DNA of 64,000 nucleotides from Ktedonobacter sp. SOSP1-85. Lineage in GTDB: Bacteria > Chloroflexota > Ktedonobacteria > Ktedonobacterales > Ktedonobacteraceae. The translations under genes were made by a program, and so were the position numbers. The notes under the pieces are model-generated. The model was not told where the DNA came from. It ran no database searches and saw nothing but the letters and a program-made list of their open reading frames with translations. Below are positions 1 to 9,343 of the stretch, piece by piece. The stretch covers positions 5,061,501 to 5,125,500 of the forward strand of contig NZ_BNJI01000001.1 in the NCBI RefSeq assembly GCF_016587415.1, read 5' to 3'. Position 1 is the first letter of the stretch. Every line of letters starts with the position of its first letter.

Positions 1-939
1 GTGAATGTGCCGCTGTTGTTTATTCTCATTCGCTTTGTCGAGGGCATGCTGATATCTGGTCTGATGCCTGTGGCGATGGCGATGATTGGCGATACCATTC
101 CGTTGGAGCGACAGGGGCGCTGGATTGGTTTTGTCACGACGGCCCAGGCGGTTGGGATTGCCCTGGGACCCGGAATTGGCGGCTTCCTCTACCAATCGTT
201 GGGTTTTACCAGCCCATTCCTGTTCTCAGCCGGAATTGCGTTGGCGGCTTCGCTCCTGGCAATCTTTATGGTGCCCGAAACCTTGCCGGATGCGGTGCGG
301 CTAGAGGCCCGGCAACCAAAGGTAAAGTCGGGGTCAATCACGAGCAACAAGCAAGATTTGAGTCTTCTTGGCCTGGTCTTGCTCTTCCTGCCATTCCTGG
401 TGATCGATTTTGGCATGATCTTCACCTATCCATTTGTCTTTCCGCAATACCCCTTCTTCTTTGAAAAGGTCCTGCACTATAGCGCGGCCCAATATGGCAT
501 CATTATCAGCACCTATGGGCTGGCCCTGGCCGTGTTCCCGCTCTTCCTGGGTCGTCTGAGCGAGACCCTGCCGAAGAAGCCACTCATTGTGATTGGGAGC
601 TTGCTCTTTGGCGGCCTGAACCTGTTTATGTTTGCGGCCCCCTTCTATCCGCTGCTCCTGCTGGGCTCGGTACTGGGAGGGCTGGGAAGTGCCCTGGTGC
701 AGCCAGCGATGGGCAGCATCTATCTGGGTGCTACGACCGATAAGAATCGCGGCCAGGTAATGGGGATACGTGGCTCAGCCATTTCTCTGGCCGTGATGCT
801 TGGCCCGCTGACGCAAGCGCTCGTCGGACACTGGATCACCCCGCAGACGACCTTCGCCATCGGTGTCGCCTTATCGTTAGGCATGGCTGGAGTGGCGTTT
901 GCCTTGTTGAAGAGCCCACAACAGACTACGGAAGCATAA
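1..939 (+). CDS. MFS transporter, N-terminus outside window
   Basis: Membrane efflux or uptake carrier of the major facilitator superfamily; the substrate cannot be read from the sequence. The reading frame is open from base 1, so the true start is probably upstream and only the last 312 residues are seen. Hydrophobic helices alternate with short loops; the loop GDTIPLERQGRWIG (residues about 30-43) matches the conserved MFS motif A between helices 2 and 3, and a second half begins after the polar linker near residues 100-118. About ten helices remain, fitting a 12-TM protein that lost its first one or two. It is followed after 23 bases by a 46-codon reading frame on the same strand. Family call is firm, function is not. 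Confidence 0.85.
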   Translation: MNVPLLFILIRFVEGMLISGLMPVAMAMIGDTIPLERQGRWIGFVTTAQAVGIALGPGIGGFLYQSLGFTSPFLFSAGIALAASLLAIFMVPETLPDAVRLEARQPKVKSGSITSNKQDLSLLGLVLLFLPFLVIDFGMIFTYPFVFPQYPFFFEKVLHYSAAQYGIIISTYGLALAVFPLFLGRLSETLPKKPLIVIGSLLFGGLNLFMFAAPFYPLLLLGSVLGGLGSALVQPAMGSIYLGATTDKNRGQVMGIRGSAISLAVMLGPLTQALVGHWITPQTTFAIGVALSLGMAGVAFALLKSPQQTTEA

Positions 940-962
940 CTATCTTTGAAACAGAGAGAACC

Positions 963-1103
963 ATGACAAAAGAACAATTGCTCGACCTGATAGAGGCGCT
1001 TGGCTTGATTGACCTGGGGGATGCCATCGCCTACCTGGACCCAGATGGAGCGGTCGAAGCGCTCCTCATTACCGAGAAGGAGCCACAAACGATGTGTGCG
1101 TGA
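963..1103 (+). CDS. small 46-aa protein downstream of MFS gene
   Basis: Short frame starting MTKEQLLDLIEALGLIDLGD and ending in TMCA. It has an ATG with a purine-rich stretch (ACAGAGAGAA) just before it, sits 23 bases after the MFS stop, and ends exactly where a 27-bp perfect hairpin begins, so it looks like the last gene of the MFS transcript. The sequence is acidic and amphipathic and resembles no family I recognise. It could be a real small protein or a decayed end of a longer gene. Confidence 0.4.
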   Translation: MTKEQLLDLIEALGLIDLGDAIAYLDPDGAVEALLITEKEPQTMCA

Positions 1104-1160
1104 GGTAGGTGCGATGGTAGGACCATGCCTGTGGGCATGGTCCTACCATCGCACCTACCT
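1103..1160. terminator. perfect 27-bp hairpin between convergent genes
   Basis: Arms 1103-1129 and 1134-1160 are exact reverse complements with a 4-base loop (TGTG). The arms touch the stop codons of the plus-strand small gene and of the minus-strand TPR gene. No long T-tract follows on either strand, so it is a bidirectional terminator or mRNA 3' stabiliser by position rather than a classical intrinsic terminator. It is one of a family of such hairpins in this window. Confidence 0.65.
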
Positions 1161-1651
1161 TACTCCCATGTCTTATCAAGTTGGGGGGCGTAGAACAAGA
1201 GCGCTCGCTTGTAGCGCAAGAGATTCTCGTCGGCGGTCGTCTCCGCGAGCTGGGTTAGAAGGAGTTCCACTGATTCGCTGTACTGCCGGGCATTGTAGAG
1301 AGCCATTGCCAGGAAGACAGGGAAGGCGCGATTATGCGGGAACTCCTTTATCCCACGTTTGAAAGTTTCGATTGACTGGTCGTATGCTCCCAACGCCCGG
1401 TAGGTGCTCCCCAGGCCCAGTAGTGCCCCTTCCAGGTTAGCGCCTGCAAGCCCCTGCTCAATGGCCTGGACGTAAAAAGGAACCGCCTCATGCTCCAGTC
1501 CTAAATTATCATGCACCCAGGCAGTCTGATAATTAATCTGAGGATCATCGGGAGCGGCGGCAACCAGGTCCAGCAGGATCTCGCGGGCCTCTTCGGCATG
1601 CCCAGTCTCGCGGAGGTGAATTGCTTGCTGTAAGCGATCGTGCATCGTCAT
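1160..1651 (-). CDS. TPR-repeat protein
   Basis: A 163-residue all-helical protein made of tetratricopeptide repeats: an N-terminal repeat (QQAIHLRETGHAEEAREILL), then repeats with the typical W/LG-Y-A/F-P spacing through residues 20-140, including LLGLGSTYRALGAYDQSIET. It matches the short soluble bacterial TPR_5-type proteins and should be a cytoplasmic protein-protein interaction module. There is no enzyme domain. The start has AAAAAGGG about 12 bases upstream; a second ATG two codons in is an alternative. It converges with the MFS operon, separated only by the hairpin at 1103-1160. Partner unknown. Confidence 0.75.
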   Translation of the reverse strand: MTMHDRLQQAIHLRETGHAEEAREILLDLVAAAPDDPQINYQTAWVHDNLGLEHEAVPFYVQAIEQGLAGANLEGALLGLGSTYRALGAYDQSIETFKRGIKEFPHNRAFPVFLAMALYNARQYSESVELLLTQLAETTADENLLRYKRALLFYAPQLDKTWE

Positions 1652-2016
1652 ATGCGTATATGCCCTTTTTAACTCGAAGTGTCTAGGAGAAATGTACTTA
1701 AGAGGTTAACCATACGCGCGAGCAATGCCATCTGTCAAGCGGGCCCTGAAAATTAAGTTGTGCGCAATCCTATTGACAACTCCATATTTAGAGAGTAGTC
1801 TTTTCTATACAGGATTACAGTTGAACTTTGCCTTTTGTAAAAAAGATGGCTTTGTACAGTGATAGTGATAATGGCTATCCTTTGTAGAATGCATTTGTAG
1901 GGAAGGGTGGCATGGTGAAAACCCGGCCAGGCGTCAATATACTGTTTCATTGAGCGAGCAAGTATGCTCCTTTCGCCCAAAGGATTGAGCAAGGGAAAAA
2001 GGAGATAAGTAACGCT
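1652..2016 (+). promoter_or_regulatory. 365-bp gap with weak promoter candidate
   Basis: No convincing gene lies here. On the plus strand TTGACA (1773-1778) is followed after 17 bases by TAGTCT (1796-1801), a reasonable -35 and a poor -10. If used, it would give the histidine kinase at 2017 a leader of about 210 bases. A purine-rich AAGGAG at about 1998-2003 serves as its ribosome binding site. Confidence 0.3.
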
Positions 2017-4206
2017 ATGTGTCTTGATGATACCTCAATGGGTGCTCCACTCACATCATATCCCGAACTGCCATCTTTGCTGGAGACGCTGTCCGACGCA
2101 TTGCTCTTCCTTGATACGACGGCAACGATTCAGTATGTCAATAGGCGAGCTGCGGCCATGCTTGGAGCAAGCAAACATGAGTTGCTAGGGACAAGCCTCT
2201 GGCAGAGCGCACCACACCTTGTAAGTACCGCGCTCTACCAGGCCGTTACTACAGCTATTCACACGCAGGAGTCGCTTGAAATAACCTACTGCTCTCCAAT
2301 CACCCAGGGCTGGTTGCGTGTGCAGCTCTCTCCGACGAATGGCGGCGTTCTGGCCTTTTTCCGTGAAGGTAAGGAGCCTGTACGGTTGTATGATGCTCTT
2401 TATAAGAGCGAACAGCGCTATCGCAGCCTGCTGGAGAGTTTTACGGATGGAATCGTCATTCTTACTCCTGAAGGGTTAATCCTCGACATCAATCAGCGCC
2501 CTCTCCTGGCTGCCCAGGCCAGGCGAGAGGAGGTCATCGGTAGGCCAATGGTTGAATTTCCTTCTTGGAGGTCTGCGCCCCTTGCTCAAGATCAGTTGCG
2601 CGCCGCCATTGAACAGGCCAGGAGAGGCGAGACGGTTCACTTTGAGGTCAGACTCTACCCGCAGGCGGAAAGCTACCGTGACCTTGCGTTTGTCATGACT
2701 CCTCATTGCGATGCGGAGCAGCGTATCGAGTATCTGACCTGTGTGGGCCTCAATATTACCGAGTGGAAGCAGGCCGAAGAAGAATGGCGTACATTGCTTG
2801 ATATCATCCCTCACTTTGTCTGGGCAATGTATCCTGATGGTTCTACCCCCTACAGGAACCAGCGCTGGCGCGATTATACTGCTACGACTGCCGAACAAGA
2901 CCAGGGGAATGATGGCTGGAGCCGCTGGATTCATCCCGATGATCGACAGCGTGTGCTGGAGACATGGCAAGCAGCTGTGCATGCTGGTACATCCTATGAA
3001 GTGGAGCACCGGCTCCTGGAGATGGAAACCTGCGCGTATCGCTGGTATCTCACACGAGGCACGCCACGAAGGGATCAGCAGGGGACGATCCGGCAATGGG
3101 TCGGAACCTGTACAGACGTTGATGATCTGAAAAAGGCGGAGATCGCTCTCTATCAGAGCCAGGAGCGAGCGCGTACCCTGATGGACTCGAATATTATAGG
3201 CATCTTTATCTCCAGGGATGATGAAATTATCGAGGCTAATAGTACCTTTCTGCGTATGACCGGCTATAGCCAGGAAGACTTGCGCCAGGGGAAAATGGGC
3301 TGGTTTCGTATGACACATCCGGATTTTCTTGCGCGCACCCAGCAGGCACGGCAAGAGCTCGTACAGCATCAGACACTTATTCCCTATGAGAAGGAGTATG
3401 TGTGTAAAGATGGGAGCCGTCTCCCTGTACTTGTGGGTGGCGTGGCCTTGCCCTTTGACCCCTCTCAGAATCTCTGCTTTGTGCTCGATAACTCTGCCCG
3501 TAAGGAACTGGAGATGCGTAAAGAGAACTTTCTGAGCATGGCCAGCCATGAACTCAAGACGCCACTGACCGCTATTAAGATGCGCTTGCAACTGGCGAGG
3601 ACACGGCTGTTGAAGCAAGGGTTTGGCGAGGCGGCGGCCACGCTATTGAGAGCGGAGGAGCCGGTTCAACTCCTTGATCGCCTGATCGGAGAGTTGCTGG
3701 ACGTCTCCAAAATTCAGGCTGGTAGGCTTGACTACCTCCGGGAACCAGTGGATATAGAGGCGTTGGTGTATGAGATCGCCGAAACGATACAATTGATGAG
3801 TACAAATCACACCATCGTGGTACATGGCTCTGCTCCTTGCACGCTCATTGGCGATAAGGGCCGGCTCGAACAGGTCCTGATCAACCTGATCAGCAACGCC
3901 ATCACCTATTCGCCTGATGCCACCACAGTCGATATCGACCTGGATGTTACCACCGAGGCTGTCACTATCGGTGTGCGAGACTACGGTATTGGTATTCCAC
4001 AGGGGCAGTGTGAGAAAATCTTTGAGCGCTTCTACCGTGCATTTGACTTGAGCCAGCGAGCGATTCCAGGTCTAGGGATGGGATTGTCTATTGCCCAGGA
4101 GATCGTACAACATCATGGGGGAACGATCACAGTGGAGAGCGAAGTGGGGAGAGGCTCTACATTTCGCGTAACGCTTCCTCGCAAGAGATCCAACCCGGTC
4201 TTGTAG
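2017..4206 (+). CDS. multi-PAS sensor histidine kinase
   Basis: Cytoplasmic-looking sensor kinase of 729 residues, with no clear membrane helices. Order of domains: PAS about 15-110, PAS about 128-250, PAS/PAC about 255-375 (WRTLLDIIPHFVWAMYPDG), PAS about 380-490, then HisKA with the phospho-acceptor in SMASHELKTPLT (His511), then the HATPase domain with N-box LINLISNAITYSP (about 621-633), G1 box DYGIGIP and G2 box GLGMGLSIAQEIV. All kinase boxes look intact. The ATG has AAGGAG 13 bases upstream. A second large kinase follows 142 bases later on the same strand, and no response regulator is visible in the neighbourhood. The signal sensed is unknown; stacked PAS domains usually bind small ligands, haem or flavin. 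Confidence 0.9.
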   Translation: MCLDDTSMGAPLTSYPELPSLLETLSDALLFLDTTATIQYVNRRAAAMLGASKHELLGTSLWQSAPHLVSTALYQAVTTAIHTQESLEITYCSPITQGWLRVQLSPTNGGVLAFFREGKEPVRLYDALYKSEQRYRSLLESFTDGIVILTPEGLILDINQRPLLAAQARREEVIGRPMVEFPSWRSAPLAQDQLRAAIEQARRGETVHFEVRLYPQAESYRDLAFVMTPHCDAEQRIEYLTCVGLNITEWKQAEEEWRTLLDIIPHFVWAMYPDGSTPYRNQRWRDYTATTAEQDQGNDGWSRWIHPDDRQRVLETWQAAVHAGTSYEVEHRLLEMETCAYRWYLTRGTPRRDQQGTIRQWVGTCTDVDDLKKAEIALYQSQERARTLMDSNIIGIFISRDDEIIEANSTFLRMTGYSQEDLRQGKMGWFRMTHPDFLARTQQARQELVQHQTLIPYEKEYVCKDGSRLPVLVGGVALPFDPSQNLCFVLDNSARKELEMRKENFLSMASHELKTPLTAIKMRLQLARTRLLKQGFGEAAATLLRAEEPVQLLDRLIGELLDVSKIQAGRLDYLREPVDIEALVYEIAETIQLMSTNHTIVVHGSAPCTLIGDKGRLEQVLINLISNAITYSPDATTVDIDLDVTTEAVTIGVRDYGIGIPQGQCEKIFERFYRAFDLSQRAIPGLGMGLSIAQEIVQHHGGTITVESEVGRGSTFRVTLPRKRSNPVL

Positions 4207-4348
4207 CGACCTGGTATAGAGGAAAACCTCATTTCTCTTCGGAAATCGAGCAGGTATGTCGATTGCATACTCTATTCGTATCGTCTTCACAGTTATACCG
4301 ATAATGACCCTCCTTCAAGGACGATGATGGGAGAAAGGGAACTCTATT

Positions 4349-6841
4349 ATGGAACACCAGCCCTCCGAGCTATTTCAGCGACCAACCGAGCAAGATGCTG
4401 CCAGTCAAACGCCAAGCACGTTACCTGGAGAAGTCTCGGCCTTCACTCACAAAGGCCTTGGCGGGCAACAGGCTTCTATTGGTCACCAGGAGCCAGCAGA
4501 GGAGGGGCGTGCACATATATTGCATGACATGGCGCAGATGACTGCCCAGAGTTTTCAATCTTCGCAGGAGGCTATGCGCGTTGCCCTTGAAATGCTAGGC
4601 CGTTTCCTGGATTGCCAGACCCTCTTTGTCGCCCGGGTCGGCATGTACCAGACGGAAGAAACGATCTGCGAGGGGCATATAGATGCGCATACCCTCAAGA
4701 TTATGGAGGCGCGTAATCAAGGCACATCGATTCCCGCACCGGGAGCGGAGGGGCCACTGAAACGAACCTATTGTCAGACCATCTGGCGCACACAGCGACC
4801 CCTTATTGTCGAAGATTCCACGCGTAATCCCTATTACCAGCAACTTCCCACGACCGAAGAGTACAACATCGGGTCCTATATTGGTGTTCCCCTGCTCTAC
4901 AGCGATGGCCGTGTTTATGGTACCCTTTGCTCTCAGGACCCGCATCCACGCCCACTTACGCAGCAGCCGGAGAAGCTGGAATTGATGCAAATTGTGGCTC
5001 GTTTTCTGATTTCGCATATTGAACGGGAAGAGTTGATGGAGCAGTTGCGTGCGGCAGAGAAAACTCAGGCTGAACTGGTGTGTAAGGAGCAGCAAGCGCG
5101 ACTGGATGCCGACCGACGCGTTCAGGAACTAGAAGCTATCTTTGATGCCATGGGCGATGGCGTGCTCGTGTGCGACAGCAATGGGCTGCTTCGTATGAAT
5201 GATGCCGCCCGACACCTCTTGTCTGTGGTCCCCTCATGTAACAATATTCATGATGTGCTTGATCGCCAGCGTGCGAGGACGATGATCTGGGATGAAGACG
5301 GTCGCCCCATAGCTCCTGAGGATATACCTATCATGCGCGTCCTGCGAGGTGAGCGCCTGGTTGGAGAAAAGACGGTCATCATCCAGCGGGAGAACGCGCG
5401 AGGTGAGAGGCGCTTCCTGGGTGTCTCCGGGCGGCCGATTTGTGATCCGCATGGTCATGACAACGGTGGTGTGCTCATCTTTCGCGATATAACTGAACGC
5501 TATCTGCTCGGGCGGCGCACGCATGAAACACTGGACGCGCTTCTGATGCTGGCCGAATCCCTGGCGCGCTTGCCAGAAACGCAGCCTACGCTCTCTACTG
5601 ACGTGTCCTCTTCAGATCAGGCATCGTCACTGCGCTTTACCTGTCAATGCCTGAGACAACTTATATCTGTCATCATGCACTGCCAGGACGTAGGCATTCT
5701 CTCCCTTGATCCTGAAACTGTAACCTGGCACTTGCTGAACGAAGGTGATTCTGACCAGGTACAGGAAGCACCATGGTGGCATGACGTCAGGCAAACTTTT
5801 GCCTCTTCCCAGGAGCGAGATACAGATTGCCTGCGCAACAATGAGATCGTGATGCATGAGCTGTCCCCACAGAAGGGGTTAGATACTCCATTGATGGTCG
5901 AGGCGCCAATGTTCCTGGGAAACCGCATGCTTGGTGCACTCGTCCTGATCTCACCTCAGAATGACGATCCATTTATGCCCATTGACTACACCCTGATCAA
6001 GACCGTTGCCAAGCTGACCGGACTGGTATATGAGCGTGAACACCTGCTCTTGCAACAGGCCGAGGCCCGTGCGCATGCGCTGGCATTGCAGGAGACCAAT
6101 CGTCGCTTTAATGAGTTCTTGAGCATTGCCAGTCACGAACTGAAGAATCCATTAACCGGCTTAAAAGGCAACATTCAGTTAGCGCAACGCTCACTGCGAG
6201 CCCTGCGCTCTCAGCGGATGCAGGAGCAAGAGGCCTCCGCCACCTTGCTGGAGAAGATCCAGCGCTATCTCGAGCGTTCTGAGCAGCAGGTGCACGTGCA
6301 GAGCCGCCTGGCAAGCGATCTGCTGGATGTCTCGCGTATTCGGGCGGGCACACTTGAGCTTCATATGCGGCCCTGCGATATTGGGCGGGTGGTACGAGAG
6401 GCGGTCGAGGACCAGCGCCAGATAACTGGTGGCCGGATGATTACCTTGAAGCAGTCGGACGAGAAACTGCTTATTCATGGCGATGCTGAACGCTTAGGTC
6501 AGGTCGTGAATAACTATGTGACCAACGCGCACAAATACTCAGCGTTTGAGAGGCCTATCGAGGTAACCATCACGACCGAAGATGCTATGGTCCGTGTGAC
6601 AGTAAGCGACCAGGGGCCAGGCCTGACCCCTGACGAGCAGAAACGCATCTGGGAGCGCTTCTATCGCGCTAAAGGTATCAACGTCATGAGCGGGAATGGC
6701 CTCGGCCTCGGCCTGGGACTGCACATTTGCAAGACCATCGTGGAGCAACACGGCGGCACTGTGGGCTTGCAGAGCACGCCCGGCCAGGGATCCCACTTCT
6801 GGTTTACGCTCCCCCTCAGCGCTGACCAGACTCCTTGCTGA
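4349..6841 (+). CDS. GAF-PAS-GAF sensor histidine kinase
   Basis: Soluble sensor kinase of 830 residues. A polar, Gln-rich N-terminus (1-55) leads into a GAF domain (about 60-215, with YIGVPLLYSDGRVYGTLC), a helical linker, a PAS domain (about 250-385, IFDAMGDGVLVCDSNG), a second GAF-like domain (about 400-570), HisKA with phospho-acceptor in SIASHELKNPLT (His596), and HATPase with N-box VVNNYVTNAHKYS, G1 DQGPGLTP and G2 GLGLGLGLHICKTIV. AGAAAGGGA before the ATG is a usable ribosome binding site. It follows another multi-PAS kinase on the same strand, so the two may be co-expressed or feed one pathway. No receiver-domain gene is near. The first GAF domain resembles phytochrome-like and free-GAF types but lacks an obvious bilin cysteine that I can assign. 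Confidence 0.9.
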   Translation: MEHQPSELFQRPTEQDAASQTPSTLPGEVSAFTHKGLGGQQASIGHQEPAEEGRAHILHDMAQMTAQSFQSSQEAMRVALEMLGRFLDCQTLFVARVGMYQTEETICEGHIDAHTLKIMEARNQGTSIPAPGAEGPLKRTYCQTIWRTQRPLIVEDSTRNPYYQQLPTTEEYNIGSYIGVPLLYSDGRVYGTLCSQDPHPRPLTQQPEKLELMQIVARFLISHIEREELMEQLRAAEKTQAELVCKEQQARLDADRRVQELEAIFDAMGDGVLVCDSNGLLRMNDAARHLLSVVPSCNNIHDVLDRQRARTMIWDEDGRPIAPEDIPIMRVLRGERLVGEKTVIIQRENARGERRFLGVSGRPICDPHGHDNGGVLIFRDITERYLLGRRTHETLDALLMLAESLARLPETQPTLSTDVSSSDQASSLRFTCQCLRQLISVIMHCQDVGILSLDPETVTWHLLNEGDSDQVQEAPWWHDVRQTFASSQERDTDCLRNNEIVMHELSPQKGLDTPLMVEAPMFLGNRMLGALVLISPQNDDPFMPIDYTLIKTVAKLTGLVYEREHLLLQQAEARAHALALQETNRRFNEFLSIASHELKNPLTGLKGNIQLAQRSLRALRSQRMQEQEASATLLEKIQRYLERSEQQVHVQSRLASDLLDVSRIRAGTLELHMRPCDIGRVVREAVEDQRQITGGRMITLKQSDEKLLIHGDAERLGQVVNNYVTNAHKYSAFERPIEVTITTEDAMVRVTVSDQGPGLTPDEQKRIWERFYRAKGINVMSGNGLGLGLGLHICKTIVEQHGGTVGLQSTPGQGSHFWFTLPLSADQTPC

Positions 6842-6880
6842 TAGCAAGAGGGGGCAAAAGGAAGGTGGGAGCTGGGAATT

Positions 6881-7132
6881 TTACCCAGGCAAGAGGGGGG
6901 TGAGTATCCCTATGATGATGAAAATAGGCAAGCCGACAAGCAACACGCCGAGGATGGTGTAGACAAGCAAGTCGCCATCTGCGAATCCCACCTGTGCGCA
7001 ACCACCAGGATTAGAGGGATCATAGAGGACCTGTACCCTTCGGCGTTTGGGGAGCAGCTCCCCAAACGCCCAGTGCTCTACCTGGTAGATAGGCGTTTGT
7101 GTTCCACGACGGAACTCGACAACAGCCACCAC
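6881..7132 (-). CDS. DUF3592-like short membrane protein
   Basis: An 83-residue frame with a GTG start five bases after the stop of the aldolase gene on the same strand. Residues 1-45 resemble the C-terminal half of DUF3592 proteins: VEFRRG near the start and RVQVLYDPSNPGGC, the usual 'V-VLYDP-NP' signature. A hydrophobic segment (TILGVLLVGLPIFIIIGIL) ends the protein. Full-length family members have an extra N-terminal membrane helix that is missing here, so this is either a 5'-truncated gene or a short variant coupled to the upstream gene. No clear Shine-Dalgarno precedes the GTG. A 14-bp palindrome (7042-7070) lies inside the coding region and encodes AFGELLPKR. Confidence 0.5.
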   Translation of the reverse strand: MVAVVEFRRGTQTPIYQVEHWAFGELLPKRRRVQVLYDPSNPGGCAQVGFADGDLLVYTILGVLLVGLPIFIIIGILTPLLPG

Positions 7133-7137
7133 ACGAA

Positions 7138-8250
7138 TTATTGAACTTTGCCCCTGGCGGTAACGGGCCAGATAGCCTCCAGTCTTCCATTTCGATGGGC
7201 GTAATAGGTGTCATGAAGGTTGATGGTGGTATCAATATGACTTGGGATGAACTCAATACGATCGCCAATCTCCAACGGCGTTAGTGCGGATGCAGCGCTC
7301 ATGCTCCACGTAAGAATTCCATGCTCATCTCCCCCTGGCTGATATGCAATGCCAGCCATGCCTTTAGGTTCAGGCATGCCGCTCTCAATAGAGAGCGACT
7401 TGAGACCGGCATCAACGACGGCCCTGGTAGGGGTTGGTTTACTGATGACCGTCGAGAGAATGGTCAGGGCATTGGCATAGGCTGGGCCGAGGGCGTTACG
7501 ATAATCGGTATCCATAAACACGAAAGAACCCGGTTGAACCTCTGTGATTCCAGCGCAATTGGCGCAGGTCTCCGCGGTTCCCGTTCCACCGGTGGTCACG
7601 ATCTCGATGGGAAAGCCCTTTGCTCGGAGTTGGGCGGCAGTCTCTGTGAGGGCCTGCATAGCCTGCTGGCAGCGACGCCCTCGCTCCTCTGGATCGTGTA
7701 TATGCTGGAGATGCCCCTCGTAACCCTGAACGCCAACCAGGTGGATGTTGGACATTTTGCTGAGCCGCTGCGCCAGCATGAGCGCCTCCTCCCCAGGCAG
7801 TACTCCACAGCGGTTCTGCCCAACATTGAGATCAATGAGCACGTTGACTTCGACCTGGGCCGCACTCATTGCCTGGTCAAGTGCCTGGGCGCCTGCAAAA
7901 CTATCTACGACAACCTTGATCCTGGGGTGCTGGCGCACGAGGTCAACGAGCCGCAGTAGCTTTGGTTTACCAACAACCTCGGTCGTTATCAGGAGATCCT
8001 CAATACCGCCTTGCGCCATGACTTCCGCTTCGCTGACCTTGGCAACGCACCCTCCAATGGCGCCTGCCGCCAGCAACAGGCGTGCCAGCTCAGGACTCTT
8101 GACTGTTTTGAGATGAGGTCTGACGTGAACCCGTTTTTCGCGAAAGCGTTGCATCAGCCTGACAATATTTTCCTCCATCAATGCAAGGTCCACAATCATC
8201 GATGGCGTGTCGAGTGCCTCCAGGGGATCTCCTACCTGAGGATGATACAT
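7138..8250 (-). CDS. D-threonine aldolase / D-serine dehydratase-like PLP enzyme
   Basis: A 370-residue cytosolic enzyme of the fold-type III PLP group (alanine racemase N-terminal barrel plus DSD1-like C-terminal domain). The PLP-lysine motif RPHLKTVKSPEL is at residues about 45-56, and the phosphate-binding TTGGTGT and PGSFVFMDTDY follow in order. The C-terminal metal site reads PSHIDTTINLHD. In this family H-x-C is typical of the zinc-dependent D-serine dehydratases while H-x-D is reported for the manganese D-threonine aldolase of Alcaligenes xylosoxidans, so a retro-aldol cleavage of D-threonine or a 3-hydroxy-D-amino acid is the better guess. AAGGAG is well placed before the ATG. A DUF3592-like frame follows immediately. 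Confidence 0.8.
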   Translation of the reverse strand: MYHPQVGDPLEALDTPSMIVDLALMEENIVRLMQRFREKRVHVRPHLKTVKSPELARLLLAAGAIGGCVAKVSEAEVMAQGGIEDLLITTEVVGKPKLLRLVDLVRQHPRIKVVVDSFAGAQALDQAMSAAQVEVNVLIDLNVGQNRCGVLPGEEALMLAQRLSKMSNIHLVGVQGYEGHLQHIHDPEERGRRCQQAMQALTETAAQLRAKGFPIEIVTTGGTGTAETCANCAGITEVQPGSFVFMDTDYRNALGPAYANALTILSTVISKPTPTRAVVDAGLKSLSIESGMPEPKGMAGIAYQPGGDEHGILTWSMSAASALTPLEIGDRIEFIPSHIDTTINLHDTYYAHRNGRLEAIWPVTARGKVQ

Positions 8251-8431
8251 ACCAGCAGCTCCTTCTTAAAGTCTCTAGTCACGAGTGGCGCGAGGAAAAT
8301 GCATGTCAGTCCTTTAGAGGGCTTCTTAAACGAGGTTTGATATTGAGAGCCCTTGAAGGCTACATGCATCTGCCGCAATGTTTTCATTTTACCACGGGAA
8401 ACGCGCCACTCTGATTTCTTCCGCGTTGTAT

Positions 8432-9343
8432 CTACTCTTCCTTGTGTTTAGCTGTGAGTATATCGCGTATATTGGGCATAGAGGTCACTAGTGTCTCCAT
8501 TCTCATTTCTGCGGCTATGGCGGAGGCGGCCTCGGTATGGTGTTGCGCCCTGGCGGTGTCTCCCCTGGCGAGATAGATGTCCCTGATGAGCAGGTGATCC
8601 AGGGGCTGGTAGGAGCGGAATTGGGCCTCTTCGCGTAGCTTGAGTGCTTGTAGGGCTAGAGGGAGGGCCTGCTCCAGGTGGCCTTGCTTTAAGGCGTGCA
8701 ATGCGGTGTGGCGGGCGGGCTCGGTCCTTTCAAAGGCGTGTCCAGATTCCTCGGCTACCTGACTGGCCCTGGCGTAGTAGTCTTGAGCCTGCTCATCCAG
8801 GCACCAGCGCTCATGCACCAGGCCAATTAGGAAGTAGGACTCGCTGATCCCGCGTGTATCGTTGAGCGCCTCACGTTGTTGCAGAGCCTGTCGTTGATAG
8901 GCAAGGGCCGTGGTAAGTTCCTCGTCGTATCTCCCTTGCCCTTGTGGAACGAAGGGCGAAACGCCGCTCTTCAAGCTTGCGATAGTTGTGGCATTGCAGT
9001 GGGCCTGCCCAAGCAGGCTCAGGGCGTCTGCGCGGCCCTGGGGATCTTGAATGGCTTCGGCGACCTGTTGGGCCTGGCTAATGATCGAGAACATGAGCTC
9101 TGTCTCCCCACGTGTAAGCAAGTGGTCGACGATGAGGACCTGGCTATAGAGAAGTAAGAGCCTGAGGCGTGGCTGTGGCGTCGCCTCCCTCGCCTCTAGC
9201 AGGCGCAGTGCAGTGGAAAGCAGGTGCTGAGCGTCCTTGAGTCTGCCAAGCAGGAAGTAGGCTTGAGCGATCTCAGCGAGTGTCTCACTGACATGTGCGT
9301 AAGAAGATGTAATGGCTTCGTGCGTAAGTACGGATGACTGCAT
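8432..9343 (-). CDS. TPR-like helical protein, paralogue of 28651-29550
   Basis: All-helical protein of about 303 residues with degenerate tetratricopeptide repeats (AEIAQAYFLLGRLKDAQHLL; ADALSLLGQAHCNATTIA; ESYFLIGLVHERW; ARHTALHALKQGHLEQAL; DIYLARGDTARAQHH). The start was set at the ATG at 9343 because AAGGAG stands eight bases upstream and because the homologous gene at 28651 begins at the equivalent methionine (MQSSV versus MQPSV). The two proteins align over their full length, including the repeat containing GQAHCNATTIA, so they are true paralogues. No signal peptide or catalytic motif. Role unknown; the second copy lies beside a TetR regulator, the first does not. Confidence 0.7.
   Translation of the reverse strand: MQSSVLTHEAITSSYAHVSETLAEIAQAYFLLGRLKDAQHLLSTALRLLEAREATPQPRLRLLLLYSQVLIVDHLLTRGETELMFSIISQAQQVAEAIQDPQGRADALSLLGQAHCNATTIASLKSGVSPFVPQGQGRYDEELTTALAYQRQALQQREALNDTRGISESYFLIGLVHERWCLDEQAQDYYARASQVAEESGHAFERTEPARHTALHALKQGHLEQALPLALQALKLREEAQFRSYQPLDHLLIRDIYLARGDTARAQHHTEAASAIAAEMRMETLVTSMPNIRDILTAKHKEE

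Noticed and set aside
1753..1992. 79-codon minus-strand frame in the gap before the first kinase
   Set aside because: No ribosome binding site, no motif and biased like non-coding DNA.
2476..3618. 380-codon minus-strand frame
   Set aside because: Lies wholly inside the multi-PAS kinase, has no domain and no ribosome binding site; a shadow of the GC-rich coding strand.
7042..7070. Hairpin as terminator of the aldolase gene
   Set aside because: It lies within codons of the DUF3592-like frame and encodes conserved-looking residues, so I treat it as coding; a terminator role is not excluded.
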